From: Toxotes chatareus
Lineage: Eukaryota; Chordata; Actinopteri; Toxotidae
Reading direction: 5' to 3'
Length of the DNA: 64,000 nucleotides
NCBI GenBank assembly: GCA_016801885.1
Contig: CM028885.1
Location: 21,959,834 to 22,023,833 of the forward strand
A model generated the notes under the pieces. That model made no database searches. It saw nothing but the letters and a program-made list of their open reading frames with translations, and had not been told where the DNA came from. Shown here one piece after another: positions 24,445-38,404 of the stretch. How positions within the stretch are numbered: position 1 is the first letter of the stretch; each line of letters opens with the position of its first letter. The position numbers were made by a program, and so were the translations under genes.

Positions 24445-26586
24445 CATCCAGCACCATCAACAGGTTAAAACCCCTCCACCAAAATCCAAAAGACAGGACT
24501 GGAGCCTGCACTAACTCACAGTGTGACGGGTTACGTCTTTCTCTGTACTCATTAGTAGAAACATTCAAAGGACATCGAGAACACAGAAGGAAGACTAACT
24601 TTACACGTCTAACCCCTCGGATTTTTCTATCCTGAATATGTTTCAATCATCGCGGCCTAACATTCAGTACAATCTAGACTTTTTGAGGTCATCATCCATA
24701 ATTAATTGTAGTGTGGACCATTACTTTAAAGGTTGCTTGAATTTATAGAAACAGTGTTGTATACAACATTCTTATCTTCAGTGATCAGTTTTAAGATTAC
24801 CAATATCACAAACAACGGTCTAGTAAAGCATTTCATAGTAACTTGAGGCAGAGCTTCCTGTGTGCCTCAGTGTTCTTTAATATAGAGAAAATAAGGTAGA
24901 AATAAATGGGGAAAATAGGGGTTTTCCCCAGGTACAAGAATGAGAAATGTGATGAGACATTATCCACAAAATTGAAAGTTTGAAGTAAAAATGATTTCTT
25001 AGTGGTGTTTGAGAGTTTCAGATCACAAGAGATTCAAGCTTGAATAGACTGTTATCATTTGGTTTTCATATTCAGTCTTCAATGTAAATAACCGCTAAGC
25101 AGAGGCTTTGTCAGCAGCTGCTTTGCAGGATGAAAAGACAGACTGTGCTCTCCACTGACGGATAAAACTCTGCAAAAGTTTTTATAAATACAATAAAACA
25201 CATTCGTGAAGGCTCTGCTCCTACTCCACCGCATCAGCGACTGATAAGAGCAGAAAATGAGAGCGATCGATTCCCATTCAGCCTTCTTTCCAGTTTATAT
25301 AAAAATCATCTCAAAGGTAGATTTAAAGTTTTTGGATTCTGTTCCCACCTGATAACAGGAGACAAAGAGCTTTTAGATCAAATATAGCTGCCACCCTCTC
25401 GCCCATCTTCCACCTCGCTCTCAGTGTTATGAACTAATAAAGCAGCAGGACCTTGAAAATTATCTTAATAATAGACTGAAAAACTTTCTAAGAATGTCTT
25501 CGGCATTTTTCATAGTTCCAAAACTTGAAATTTGAAAATAATATGAGACAAAGAGCTCTGAAAAGATTAGGTCATTGGAGGAGACAGGAGGCTTCAAAGT
25601 GTTTCTCCATGACAAATATAAAACAGAAACCTTCTTAATAAAAGACGGTGATAGAGTGACATCCGCACAGCTTTCTCTCGCTCGTCACGACTCCGTTCAT
25701 CTTTTTGCTTGAGTAGAAAAGTCTGCACACTCCTGCTTCAGATCTTAATAACAAGGTAAAAAATCAAAAGTTTGACTGCAGTATGTGGATAGGAAAATCT
25801 AAGTTTAAAAAGTTATAGTAATTTATTGCAGTGAAAGATAATTTAATAGTTATAGTAAACACTAAATATTATTTTCTAGATAATGAGCAGTTAAATTTGC
25901 TCTACTCAATACTGTAACATTAACAATGGAATAAAAAAAACAATTTATGTGATTCTGCTGTCCACCTCAGCCCGATGGGGCTTTTTAGCATCTTTCACCT
26001 CACTGTTCTTATTTTATTTTTTCGGCCTTCAGCTTTACTGTTTTAGTTCAGCCTCACTGTTCTCATTAGTACAGACGCAGCAGCTGTTTTCAGCACCAAC
26101 TCCCTGATGAACCATCTGTACTCGATCTGCCCTGGTCTGAACATGGTGGAGCATTTAGCAGCTCAGGAGTCCGATTATCCTCTCGGGAGTTGGTGAACAT
26201 CAAACCAGAGTGAAAATGAGAGACTATTGGACTTCATTTCATCTGGTGGACACAAACATGACTCCAGCTGAATGCTAATGTTGCTTCGTGTTTGCTGGGT
26301 GTGTAAAGAAGCAACTCTCCCCATGTTTCCTGTTTCCTGTTCCTGCAAACAAAAGATATTTGAAGACACTCACCAGCTGAACTAAATGCCAGAGAGTTTT
26401 ATTTTTTCAGCACTTTCAACCACAGCTCCTAAAAAAAACAGCTACTTATCAGACTTTCAGATCAGAAGTTCAAGTATTTACTGTCATGCTCAAGTTTTGG
26501 TCGTAATTCTGTTTTCTGAGTGGTGAAGCTAGTCTGTTAACTTAGTCACAGCTGTGCCTCCTTTTTATTCCATGTTTCCCTACCTG
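24445..26586. other. Intergenic sequence, no supported gene
   Basis: AT-rich DNA. A segment at about 26040-26350 has the look of an interspersed repeat, but I cannot name it. No gene was recognised. Confidence 0.4.
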
Positions 26587-27036
<450 letters not shown>

Positions 27037-29858
27037 CTGTGGGTGTGGCGCTCCTCTCATGCTCATCGCTCCCTGTTTGCTGATCAGCCTGCACACCTGC
27101 GAACCATCTACTCATCAGCTCGGCAGTAAATCAGCCCCGGCTCTCCATCCACTCGTCGCCAGGCTGTTGTTGTTTCAGTCTGTGACGTCGATCACGTTCT
27201 CTGGCCACGTAGAACGGTGCCTTCTAATCTTTGACTCTCAGGTTTTGAACACTGAACTGGTCCTTGTCTCCCTGTGCTACATGATCAGCAGACAGTTAAC
27301 TTTTCATATTGTTTGTAACTCTGTCTGTTTGCACAACAGAATCATTCACTCGGACATAAGTTGATGAAAAAATATTCAGTTTCTTTGATATTTGTCAGAT
27401 ATGATTGGGGCTCTTCTCTTAACACTGAGTCACTACATCATATATCAGAGGAAGAAAACAAGTTTGGACCAACCAAGTGAAAGAACCCAAAAGAGGCCTG
27501 AAAATCCAAAATGGTGTCCTCAGTTCCCTCATGTTGACATGAAAGTGTCCATGTCTGTGGAGCAGGAGTTTCCCACAGCTCAGTGTGAGCTCATAAACAG
27601 TAAAAAGGAAGAAAACGTCAGACAGAAGCTGTGAAAATGGAAAGAGAGAAAGAAGGTTATGATCTGCAGTAAAAATCTTTCCTCAGCTATTATTGGATCC
27701 ATCAGTGTTAATGTTTTGATCTTTAGGGTTTAATATAAAACATAATGTAGATACAATATCTGCTATGTGTTATATTCACTGGAGGAAAAACTATTTTCAA
27801 AAATGACTGTAAATCTTTGAAACAATATACCAGAGTAGATTAAAATGTCACTTACTTAGCATTAAGAGATACATTGTGCTAACAAAGCAGAAGTTAAAAT
27901 GACATTTTAGGACCATTAAAGCCATTATAAAACCACTGCTGCATTTTATGCATAATTGGATAGCAGGTGAATCATTATAGCTCCTGGGTAAAACCAAATA
28001 TGAAGAAAAGTCCAAAAAAAAAAAAAAAAAGAATTTTCATTTCATTTCTCTTTTCTTTATACTTTGCCATCACATGCAGCATCAGCATGTAAACTCAGTG
28101 CATGAAATCAAAACAAGGACCAACAGATTTAAGAACAGTTTTTATCCAACAGTTACTGCGTAACATTGCAGAGTCACTTTTACTTTTTGAGTTTTCACTA
28201 CCTGTTCCACTCTTACACACAAGTTTTGGCATTTACCATTACACTACTAGATTAACACAACTCTGACCAACTCTGTGATGGGTCCAGTCAGATCCTGGGT
28301 AATTTAGACGCAAGTTTTGACAGACAAACCCAGACTGTTCCCATAAACTGCACCTGAGACCCCACAACATGGAAACCTGTGATGGTTTGTGAAGCAGTGT
28401 AAGCCGTTTCTGATCCTGCATTCGAAATTGATTCATTAACGTTCTGTCTCTCAAAATAACCCTTCCACACACACTGGCCCCTCTGCTAATTGACACACAA
28501 TTGATTTTCAGCTGATGGATGAGCAGCTGCTGTGGGGCCAGGCTGAAGGTTCGCCATTTAAACCAGCATCACTCCTGGTCCCACTCACTGGTAGCAGGGT
28601 AATTGGTGGGCTTCAAATGAGGACCACATCAGAAACATCCACATGCTAAAAGCTTGATGCTGCTTTGGTGAAAAGGCCTAAACGTTGTCGTCTTGTTTTC
28701 TGCCGAGTGTATCACCACTCAGGTAACAACACGGCCTCTAGCTTCCAGGACAAAGTGGTTCAACATGTGGTAAATCAGTTCACACACTTCATGGCTGTGC
28801 TGCTTCTGACTCTTTCTTATCACTGAGTTTAAAATCTGAACAACTTTGACCTCACACATACACAGATCTCAATTCACAATTTATAGGCAGAGGAAAGTCT
28901 TGTTTAATGCATTTGCTAAAATATAAGAAATTACGGTTGAAAACGTGGGGGTTGCATTAAATCAGAGGACAAGATATTTATGTATTTACACCAGATTCTG
29001 TTTTTGAATGAATGAAAGTTCTGGTTTGACACTGTCTCCTACAGAAAGTGTTGTTTGTAGCCTCAGTGTTCTAAACTAGCAAATTACTTCAAGTCTATTC
29101 GAGTCTGTCATTCAGAGCGAGTCAGCCCCAAAAGCATCAACCCACTTTAACCTCATGAGATTTTCATCTAACATCCTTCGCTGCTACTGTGTAAATAAAT
29201 TCCTAATGAGTGAAAACAAGTTCAAACCATCTGCTGACGTCTTTCCTGCAGAAATGGACCATGGGCCAAATCATCTGTCAGCCTCCAAGAAAAAAAAAAG
29301 TACTTACAGCTAAAGAAATTCATTATAAGCCCTTCCATGAGCCTGACAGCAGAGAGTGTGACCGTGTGACTCACAGACAAGTTAGACAGGCCGTAAATGT
29401 TGAATTTACATTTTGCATTCATGCCTCACTGAGAGCATTTCGTGTTTCATGTGGACTAACAGCGTCTTGGAGAAACTTTTGCAACAGAATTAATCTGCAA
29501 GTGTTTCCTGTTCTCAAAACGGATTTTTCCAAAAACAGAAGCATCATATGAGCAAGGTCCTTTTATATTCAAGCCAATCTTGACTGAGAACTTTTTTAGC
29601 ATAGGTTTAAAACACAAGAAAACAACAGCAGCATCAGCAGTGCCTGAGGTGATCAATGAAAACAGCACTAATCTGTTAAAATTACAACATTACATACAAG
29701 TAAAACTTTTCAAAAGTAAAGTAAAACATTTCAAAGTTTCTCCTCTTGCTGTGACTTATAAGGCTCAACACAGTGAATGTTTAATCACCAGTTCCTTAAA
29801 GTCATGGATGAATATTGGAAGAGCTCTGAAAAGTGGAAATGAGACCTGGGAGAGGAGA

Positions 29859-29859
<1 letters not shown>

Positions 29860-29888
<29 letters not shown>
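29860..29888. repeat. (CT)n microsatellite
   Basis: An uninterrupted TC run followed by degenerate T/C-rich sequence to about 29925. Confidence 0.9.
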
Positions 29889-29894
<6 letters not shown>

Positions 29895-32334
29895 TTTCTG
29901 TCCTTTCCCTCTCTTTCCTTGATTCCTTTTTGCAATTAGGATCCAGGAGCATGTTGTCTACCTGGACCCCGCCGTGCTGACACCGATGGTGTCGTGGCAC
30001 ATGTCACCAGGCTTTGTACCGTGATCAATATCCTGTTGATGAATGAGCTCTGGCAGCGAACAAAAGCCACCCAGCCCTTTTAATAAGCTGTTGCAGCTTG
30101 ATGTGCTACAACTCAGTGACATTAGGAATAATGCACGTGAATGTTGCTGTAATAAGTCTGAGGGTGAGGGGCAGAGTGTCCCCTGTGAGAAAACTGAAGA
30201 AAAAAACAAATTATGAAAAAGGGCAGCGGAGAGTTATTTGCTGTGCTCCCAGCAATAATCAGGTTCTCCTTTTTCAGCCTTTTCACCTGAATGGTTATTG
30301 GCTGAGGTGTTAATAATGATCATAAGAGCTTCCTTGCTGTGAGGAGCAGTGGAAAAGTGAGCTTTTTTCATATTGTACATATCATTTGAAATCATAGATT
30401 TTTTTTTTTTTTTAATCTAATACAGCAGACACAAAGGTTTCATCTACAAAACTCTTTCCAGTCAGTCTGAACTGCAAACTCTATGCTACGATCCTCACAA
30501 ACTATCTTTTTTAACCATCGTTTACCTTGAAAAGAGTCAGTGACACTTTTCTTAATTCATACTCGAAGGAAAAACACAATCCACAGGGAATCTTCGTCTC
30601 TCAGCTCTCGGTCTGTCGCCAAGCTTTGGGACAAAATCTACAAAACAAATCTGCAGTTTGGTTCTTAAAGACAGACAGTACTGGATGCTGCAAGGTTTCC
30701 TCTGGAATTATTCAAAGTTAGAAACAAGCAAGGTTTATAACAAGCTTTTGCACATGTACTTCTCAAATAAGTGATTAATAAGAGTGTTATCACATTTCCT
30801 GTGGCATTTAGAGACTTTCTGAATGAACAGTATACAATATACAGCGTGTACTTTTTGAACTGTCAAACTTACAAAGTGCGGAACATGTTCAGAATAATGG
30901 GGAAATACACATACGTGAGTGGAAGACACGAGTCTTGAATAGATGTTAATTTGCTCTGTGGCAGAAGACGAAGACATGAGTTAAAAATATTTTCACTCGA
31001 GCAAAGAATTCAGCCTCATCCTAAAGGCTTTATGAATCTACTGCTACTACTTCACCTTCCTGGTGGTGCAGGATGGGTGATCTAGAAGTGGAGTTTGCTA
31101 AATGTGAATGTAAGTTTCTGAGCTTGTGAATGAGTTACAGTCTCATACAAACTAAACACTAAACTAAAAAACTAAAAATAGCATGGGAGGACAGTCAAGT
31201 AGAAACAGAGACAGAGTTAAATAGAGAAGGAAATTGGAACTCTACCATGTGGAGCAGGTTGATTAGAGCCAGACAAGCTTAAAGAAACAGCTTCTCGTCA
31301 ATGATTTCTCCTCTTGATGAACTGCCTGATAAACTCTGACAGACGGAGAACACAAATGTGCTGGCCCCACGTCAGCTTTGAAAACCTGCATAAATATAGC
31401 AGCTAAATACAAGTTGTGTTCAGTACATGGACACATTAACTGTCACTTTAACAACCATGTCTTGTGTTGTTAAATTCACATGGTACCCGCCTCCTCTGTG
31501 TGTAAGAAAAATGCATCTCTGCTTCTGATTTATTTATAACGCCCTTAAGACTTGTTCATCATCTCCTCACAGGAAGATCTGGAGCTTATCATGCTTTCTC
31601 TGCAGTCTGGCCTCAGGTTCCAACCATAAATACAGGGTTTGAAAAGTCATGCTGCTCCATCAGTTATTCCACACATTTAAATTTACTTCATTTGTTTATA
31701 AGAAAAACATTAAACACGAGGGGGAAAAGTTAATTGAAGAAGAATTCCAGCCTCCAGAAATAATTTCCCAGATGTTTTGAAGTTTGTTAATCTTGTGACA
31801 GCAGGTGCCTATAGCTGCTGTCTCTGTGAGGACAGAGGACTTGTGAGTTAGGCTAGTGATGGTTTAGCGTAGCGTTAGGGGCTAGTCAGTACATGACATG
31901 AGCTCATTTGACTTCTCAAATGTTGTGAATGTCTCGGATCTGTGTGTTCCAGACTTTCATTCATCTCTTTGACTGATTAAATTGAGGCTGATGCTACCAC
32001 TGAGCAGAAGTGTTCAGTGATAACACCATCACCTTTGAAAATAACTCCTTCTGCAGCTGCACTGTGGTCGAAGTGCCTTTCAGTAACTCATTCGTCACAC
32101 GGTTGTACAAGCTTTTCAGTTTCAGGTAAAAAAAAAAAGGGATGCAGCTCAGTGGCTGACCTTAAGTCTCAATGTTTATGTTCATCAGTCACTTTACAGT
32201 TTACTTTAAATTCTTATATTAAACAAACTGAGAATTATGTTGATGTGGTGTTTGGTTTCCAGCTCAGCTCAAGCTAATGAGTAAACACAGCTCATTTTTC
32301 TGCCTTTCCCTTTATTTACCTTTTCCTGTGGGAT

Positions 32335-32356
32335 GTGTGTGTGTGTGTGTGTGTGT
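32335..32356. repeat. (GT)n microsatellite
   Basis: An uninterrupted GT run within a T/G-rich stretch. Confidence 0.9.
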
Positions 32357-35300
32357 TGTGCGCCCCTTTGTGTCTGTGCATTTAGTCCACGGCCCTCATG
32401 TGGTTCAATACTTCTGTTCCGGTTTACCTACAATACCAGAGGTGTGTTTGTGTAAGAATTTCCGTGTTTGCCCACAGTCCCTTTGTGCATATATGATTGT
32501 GAGTCGTGTCATGTCTGTGTGTATAAGCACAGTACAAATTAGGCTCCCCTCACCCCTGCAGACTTGTTCACTCCATCTCTGTTGTAAACAAAGATCAAGG
32601 CATTCAATTACTTGCCTCCCTGCCTCAAGGCCTGCACGATTGATGCTTGTGATTAACATGTAGCAGCTCGTGGGGTAAATTAGAACAACACTCCTGGTTG
32701 TGTTAGAGGTGTGAAACTGTAAAAAATATTATGATTTAAGGGAGACTTTTATAAATAGCCTCAAGTATAGCAGGGCTTTCAGATGGAACAACAGATAAAT
32801 CACTGCACTCTGACAGGGCAGTTACACTCACAATTTAATGAATCATATTTAGCCATTCATTTGTATTGACAGTGCAAAAACACACCTGTCACAGCAGTGA
32901 AGAAAATGTGCTGTAAAAAAAAAAGAAGCTCCACCTGTAGATGTCTGTGTTCAAGATAAAATCTCTACCTAAGCTTGTAATCCTTTGCAGAGGAGGCACT
33001 GAAGCATGTACGGATGCACCGGCACGTCAGTGAGAACGATTTGTCACGCCGCTCTGTCAGCGTGAACATCAGACTTCGACATGTTTCACAGAAAACAGAG
33101 AGAGCTTTGATTAGATTCATTTATAGTTGACTGTAAATGCACTATGATTAAAAGCCTTCATTTGTGACAGTGCTGTGGTAAAGCTCTGCCTCCACACAGA
33201 GAATGGAGCACATGCTCAGAGAGCGCTTAATAAGACTCTTTATAACATTATCGTTTAAAAATATTTTATTATGTTTTCAATATTATGAAACTGAAAAGAG
33301 CTTAATGTGTTTTTTAGCTTAAATTTACAGGTTCAGATTTTATTTCATAAAATCCTCATCTATTTCATTATTGAAAACTGTAGTAGATGTATATGTGTGA
33401 CTAAACAGTTTTAGTGTTTTAGAATATGAACTGAAACTAGAACGTCCAGGTTCCAGAACCAAGAAAACCTCATTTAAAATCCCACTAACATTTGTAACAA
33501 CGTTCATAACCAAAGTTCAGCTTTTCACAACCAAATGTCTTTGTTTAATAATTATGTTTTTAGTGGCTTTTGATGAACACCATTTCCCATAAGCCCTAGC
33601 CATTCATGGGCCAAACATCACAGTTCAACAAGAGAACATATGAGTTTGTTGAGGTTCTTTCTGTGGGAGCTGTAGTTTTTTTCTGTGCTCACAAAGTATT
33701 CCTTGTTCAGCTTTGTTAAACTCTGAAAATTTTAGCACCCTCACACTGAAAATGCTGAAATGCTGATGCACATAACATTTACCATACTGATCTCGCCTGA
33801 TCGCACCTGAGGCTTATGGGAATGTTATTAGTTCTTGCAGGTGCTTCGCAATTAACCAAAGAATTGAGCAGAAAGTTTGACCTTATGATGGCACTGTGTG
33901 TGTGTCCAATCAGCAAATGTGACATGAATTAAGGCCCACAGTTTACTTTATGGTTTGGATGAAAATGTACATGGTATACTGCAAGATACCAGAGGCTGGT
34001 ATGAACAATAAATCCATCCGTCCATCCATCCATCCACTGAACTCTCTGACCTCAGAATTAGCTTCTTGTAACCCATACAGAAGCATCAATTGTTTTTTGA
34101 TTGTGGCAAATGGCAGACCTGGTATTCATCTCCAAGTCAATCAAATCTTGGAGTCCAAATGAAGGTCGTTGGTTTTTGTTCCGAAGGTGAATCTTAATAT
34201 TTAATCAATAGTGGAAGCGGGTCTTTTATCATCCAACAAACCTGATGAACTCTGAACATGACAAGGTTGCCCTGCTCCTGGTTCTGCCCTTCCAGGTTCC
34301 ATCATTTGGAATATTGGGATTCTGAATCAATAGCTTTCAATTATTACAAGGATAACCTTAGTGTTCTTACTCTGCTCCCCTCCACTCTTTTTTTTTTTTT
34401 TTTTTTTTTTTTTGAACAACCACACCAGCACTAGACACAAATTATTATTCAAAGCAATTTTCCTGAGAAAAACATGCCTGGAGGGGAACAGTGCTCTCAC
34501 GTCGGATATAGTTGGGTCAGACAGCTTAAATCATTATTCATAGATCATACATATTGGCCATTTTGGGACACTGCAGCCAGCTGCAAACACAACACTGGCA
34601 TGTTATTACCTGTTGACCCAGACACGCAGATGCTGGATTTCATTTGGAGGCATGACTCTGGTGACTTGGTAAACGTAATGCTGTCTGCACAGTGTTTGTG
34701 TGAGCAGCATGTTGGCAGAGCAGCAGCATCATCTTTGTCTGCTCAGGATGTGTTCAGGCTCAGCACTGAGCTGTAGGTCACCCACATTTTGGCAGCTCTC
34801 AGAGCCCAACACACAAGATACAAGCTCCTGCACTAGTGTCAGTCATGCTGCACAGCTATCTGTCACCGTGACCGCTTTACCTTAACCCTCTGTCTCATTA
34901 TGTAACCGTCACATTACTCACTGCTCTGACATTGGTCACTAATCTTCAAATCCTAACATGATTCCTGGAGATAGTTGGCTGGACATTTTCTCCAGCGGCT
35001 GCCTTTTCAGTTCTGCAGCTCTCGTTCAACTAGTAATCTCACAATATACAGAATTTAAAACTAAATATAACAACAATACATGTTCAGGAGAGTTCAGGCA
35101 GCTTCCAGTCACAGCTTGAATTTGTACCTAAAGTCAGAATCAGTGAAGATTGGACACATGGTCACTTGTGTGCCGTTGACAAGTCACATCTGGTGTAAAT
35201 TCGATCTTTTAAAGTCACACATGTCGCACAGGTTCGCATACACTCAATGTGACAGTTTGCTCTTTTGAAATTCACACCCCTGCTCTGTGGCTGGAGCTGT

Positions 35301-36866
35301 TCCCAGCAGGTGTTTGATGAAAAATGTACTTGCCATTCATTTAACGACACTCACATGCAGTGCACACACCTTTCACACGGTCATGTTACTATCCATTCCC
35401 CTGTCTGCATGTTGTAAGCTTATGTTACTTGGTTTTACAAAATGCCTGTAAATCCTATTTAATTGACGGCAGGGCAGCTTGACTTACATGGGTCTTGTTT
35501 ATCTGCCCCTGTTCCAGAAGGAGTCAAACTATCGATTGGGGATGAGTGACCTGGTTATCCACTGATTTCGAAACGATTCCCATGGTATGAAGAACCTGTT
35601 GGGATATTTTGCTGCTGTGTTCTCATTACCTACAGAAACACACGGGGGACACCAGCTGCCAGAGTCTCATTGGCTGACTTTAGACTTTAAATATGCAGAC
35701 GCCAACAGCAAGTGGTTTTACATAGAGACAAAATCTTGGATATGCAGTTTAAAAAAATGTAAATAATTACTCTCTCTCATCACTATAGCTCTATCAGCAT
35801 GTCTGTGGTATCAGTCTGGCAGCCATCTATGGACCAGAGCAGGCTGAGATTTAGTATTCTGTAACTCAGCTGGCTACTTGTGGATCCATCTCTGAACAGA
35901 CAGATTTGACATTGTTCTTTGTCCCCATGAAATGTAGAGGCTGTCCTCCTGTAAAAAATGACCTCACAGGTCGTATGTGCAAGCAGTGAATCACAACCAA
36001 TTGTCGTAAGGTGCAGTGCGCCGCTGCCGCTGGTACGCTCCTTTCAGAATTTACGTATCTGTCATAGCTGGACGTGTCACCAGCTCTCTACACTCAGACG
36101 CTCCTCAGTGGAAAACAATTAAAGCTGAATGTGGGCAGCTGATCGTCATCAGATTATTATGGCTGCATCCTCGCCCTGCTGTGAACCCTGGAGTGCTCTG
36201 CTGCACTTTAATTTCAACATTACAGCATGAAAATTAAAATGGAGATAACCTGCAACAGTGAGAGACGCAGAGAAGCACAGGTGGCTTATTTTCAATTCAG
36301 TAATTGTGGCTATCATGGTTTGAGATGAACTCTGACCACAGCATGAAACCTTTCCCCTACAATCTAATTCTGAGTGAAGGTATAATTACAGCTGTCATGA
36401 GTGATCCTGTCTCAGTGAAAGACAGCGATGCCCTGAGTGTTTAATGACCTGAAATGATTCACAGACAAAAGAATAGTGCGAGATAGATCGCGAGCTAGCG
36501 ATCTTATTTTCAGAAACAATGATCTGTATGACGCAAGCCCTGAAATCCGTCAGTACAGAACGTACAGACTGAAAATATCCAACAAAACGAAAACAACCCT
36601 GAGCCTATCCGTGTGTCAGGGAGCGGCAGTGATTACAGCAAATCCAAGAACAGGCCCCCGAACAGATCAGTGTTCATCAACCAAGCACCAGCAGCTGCAC
36701 TAAACTTTCATTATTAGTTGTTGGTTTAAAGCTCAACACACCTGTTTCACTTCCGACCCATCAGTAACACTGGGTGTAGTCAGAGGTGTTGTAACCACAC
36801 CCAACAGTGATACCACAGAGTGCTGGGATACAGCTGTACATCACTACAGCAAAATGAGAGGTTAAA

Positions 36867-36882
36867 CCACCAGAGGGCAGCA
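36867..36882 (+). promoter_or_regulatory. CTCF-like motif
   Basis: CCACCAGAGGGCAGCA matches the core of the vertebrate CTCF consensus (CCASYAGRKGGCRS) in plus orientation. Binding is not shown, and similar motifs are sometimes carried by fish repeats. Confidence 0.4.
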
Positions 36883-37631
36883 AAAACATTTTCTAAAATA
36901 CATAATAGCTTCCTCCTATTTATGTAGCAGCTGAAATGAGTAATAAAATAAATCTTTCAAAAAAGTGTAATGTTGGAATAATAATCAGAAATTCCAGGCA
37001 CAGTTTTTCAACTAGACTAAGACTGTTAATCTCTTTCCCTCATCCTACTTCTGTCCTTCCTTCCTTCTCACTATGTTCCTTTTCTTCTTTTTGTCCTCTT
37101 TTTTTCTTTCCTTGTTGCTTTCTCTTTACATCCTACTTCACCAATCTGAAAAAATCTAAAACTTAGAAAAACTTGGTGCTAAATGGTTTTCAGAAAGCTG
37201 TGCAGCTCCACACAATTGAGAATCATTTTGTGTTTAATAGCTGTTTGCAGAGTCTCAGCTGAGACTTGGCAGCTGAACCCATCGATAATAGATGGGTATG
37301 AATTGCCCTGTATGAGCGATCAATTTCTCCCAAGTACATGTAACGTAAGAAGAAATGAACAATCCAAAAATCAATGGACCTGTGGTGTATTGTTTTTCTC
37401 TTCTTTTTATTCTGGGCTGCTCACACCATTCAATACTCCTTCTCGTCTCCTCTAATATCCTCACAGTTCTTTGAAGTGTGTTTTTAAAAGAAACTGATGG
37501 AACCAACCATCATTACAGATGCGTTACTGGGTTCTGGGTGTCACACAGCTGATGTCTGACACCGTAAGAGGAGAGATCTTGAATATTTTTTGACTGACAT
37601 CTGTCTCCCTTTGCCATGTTATGAACTTTCA

Positions 37632-38057
37632 TGTCATTTCAGACCCTGCTACGCCCCCCTGCCCTGCAGTAACCCAGGCTTTCCTGCCTTTCAGCCACCT
37701 GACTCTTCCCCACCCACCTACTCACCTGTTCCCAATTCTCTAATCAGCTCTTAGTACTTAAACAGGCCTGTTTCCATTCCTTTCCTGACAGCTTGTCTGC
37801 TGTGCTCTTCATGCTGTGATTTTCCAGTCTTTTTTTTTTTTTTTTTTACCTGCGTGTTTCTGATCTCATGCCTGTTTTTGGTTTTTGCCTTTTGCTCGCT
37901 CCTTTTGCCTGGTTTACCATCCTGTCTGTTACTGCCCCTGCCCTGACTTAACCTACTGTTTGCCCTTCTCCTCTTCTGCCTTCTCAGATAATAAGGGTGA
38001 ACTGTTACCAGTGTCACTGACTCGTGCCATTGAGTCCTCTTAACCTGAGTCATGACA
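37632..38057 (+). mobile_element. LTR-like unit (possible solo or 5' LTR)
   Basis: A 426-bp unit starts TGTCATTTCAG and ends CTGAGTCATGACA, so it has TG...CA ends and short inverted termini (TGTCAT against ATGACA). The end (GTGCCATTGAGTCCTCTTAA, then CCTGAGTCATGACA) has the same plan as the 7154-7753 LTR (GTGCATTCGGGTCC, then CGTGTCA), typical of Gypsy-type teleost LTRs. C/T-rich interior text such as CTCACCTGTTCCCAATTCTC also fits. No flanking target duplication is visible and no gag or pol frame follows, so the element is damaged. Confidence 0.5.
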
Positions 38058-38089
38058 GCCCTGTCACAACTGGCATGCATGCCAGTAAT

Positions 38090-38400
38090 GTCATCCTGTC
38101 TCTATCAAATCGCCCTAAATGTCACAAACCCTGTTGTTCCCCAGGCAAACCAACCTCTGACCAGACCGGTCATCCCAGAAATATTCCCTGGTCTCTGTCA
38201 AATCATACTGTCAACCAGGCAGAATCACTGTGTGGGCCAGAAACGTCACCCTGTCTTCATCAGATCGCCCCATGTGATTGTCACATATTGCACGTTGTTG
38301 TGCTCCTTACAAACCAATCTGAAACCAGGCAGAGCTGCTCAGTCTCTATGAAACTGACCAGCCGCTAAAAATATCACCCTGCCTCCATCAAATCTGCCTT
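38090..38400 (+). repeat. Degenerate repeats downstream of the LTR-like unit
   Basis: A motif close to ATCACCCTGTCTCTATCAAATC recurs four times: about 38088-38110, 38182-38204, 38245-38268 and 38372-38395. Spacings are about 94, 64 and 127 bases. A second shared phrase, AACCAGGCAGA, occurs at about 38213 and 38325. The pattern suggests a decayed minisatellite, possibly the leader of the LTR element. Confidence 0.5.
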
Positions 38401-38404
38401 CTAA

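Larger units (their letters stand above)
27040..37630. other. Intergenic sequence, no supported gene
   Basis: Roughly 10 kb without a recognised exon. It contains an A-run at about 28013-28031, a CT run at 29860-29888, a T-run at 30400-30413, a GT run at 32335-32356, a CATC run at about 34016-34035 and a T-run of about 25 bases at 34388-34413. A CTCF-like motif lies at 36867-36882. The open frames are short and unassigned. Confidence 0.4.

Noticed and set aside
34016..34035. CATC repeats as a possible regulatory site
   Set aside because: A short simple tetranucleotide repeat of a kind very common in fish DNA, with nothing specific around it.
38090..38400. CRISPR-like array
   Set aside because: The repeats are degenerate, unequally spaced and in a vertebrate context, so this is a decayed minisatellite at most.
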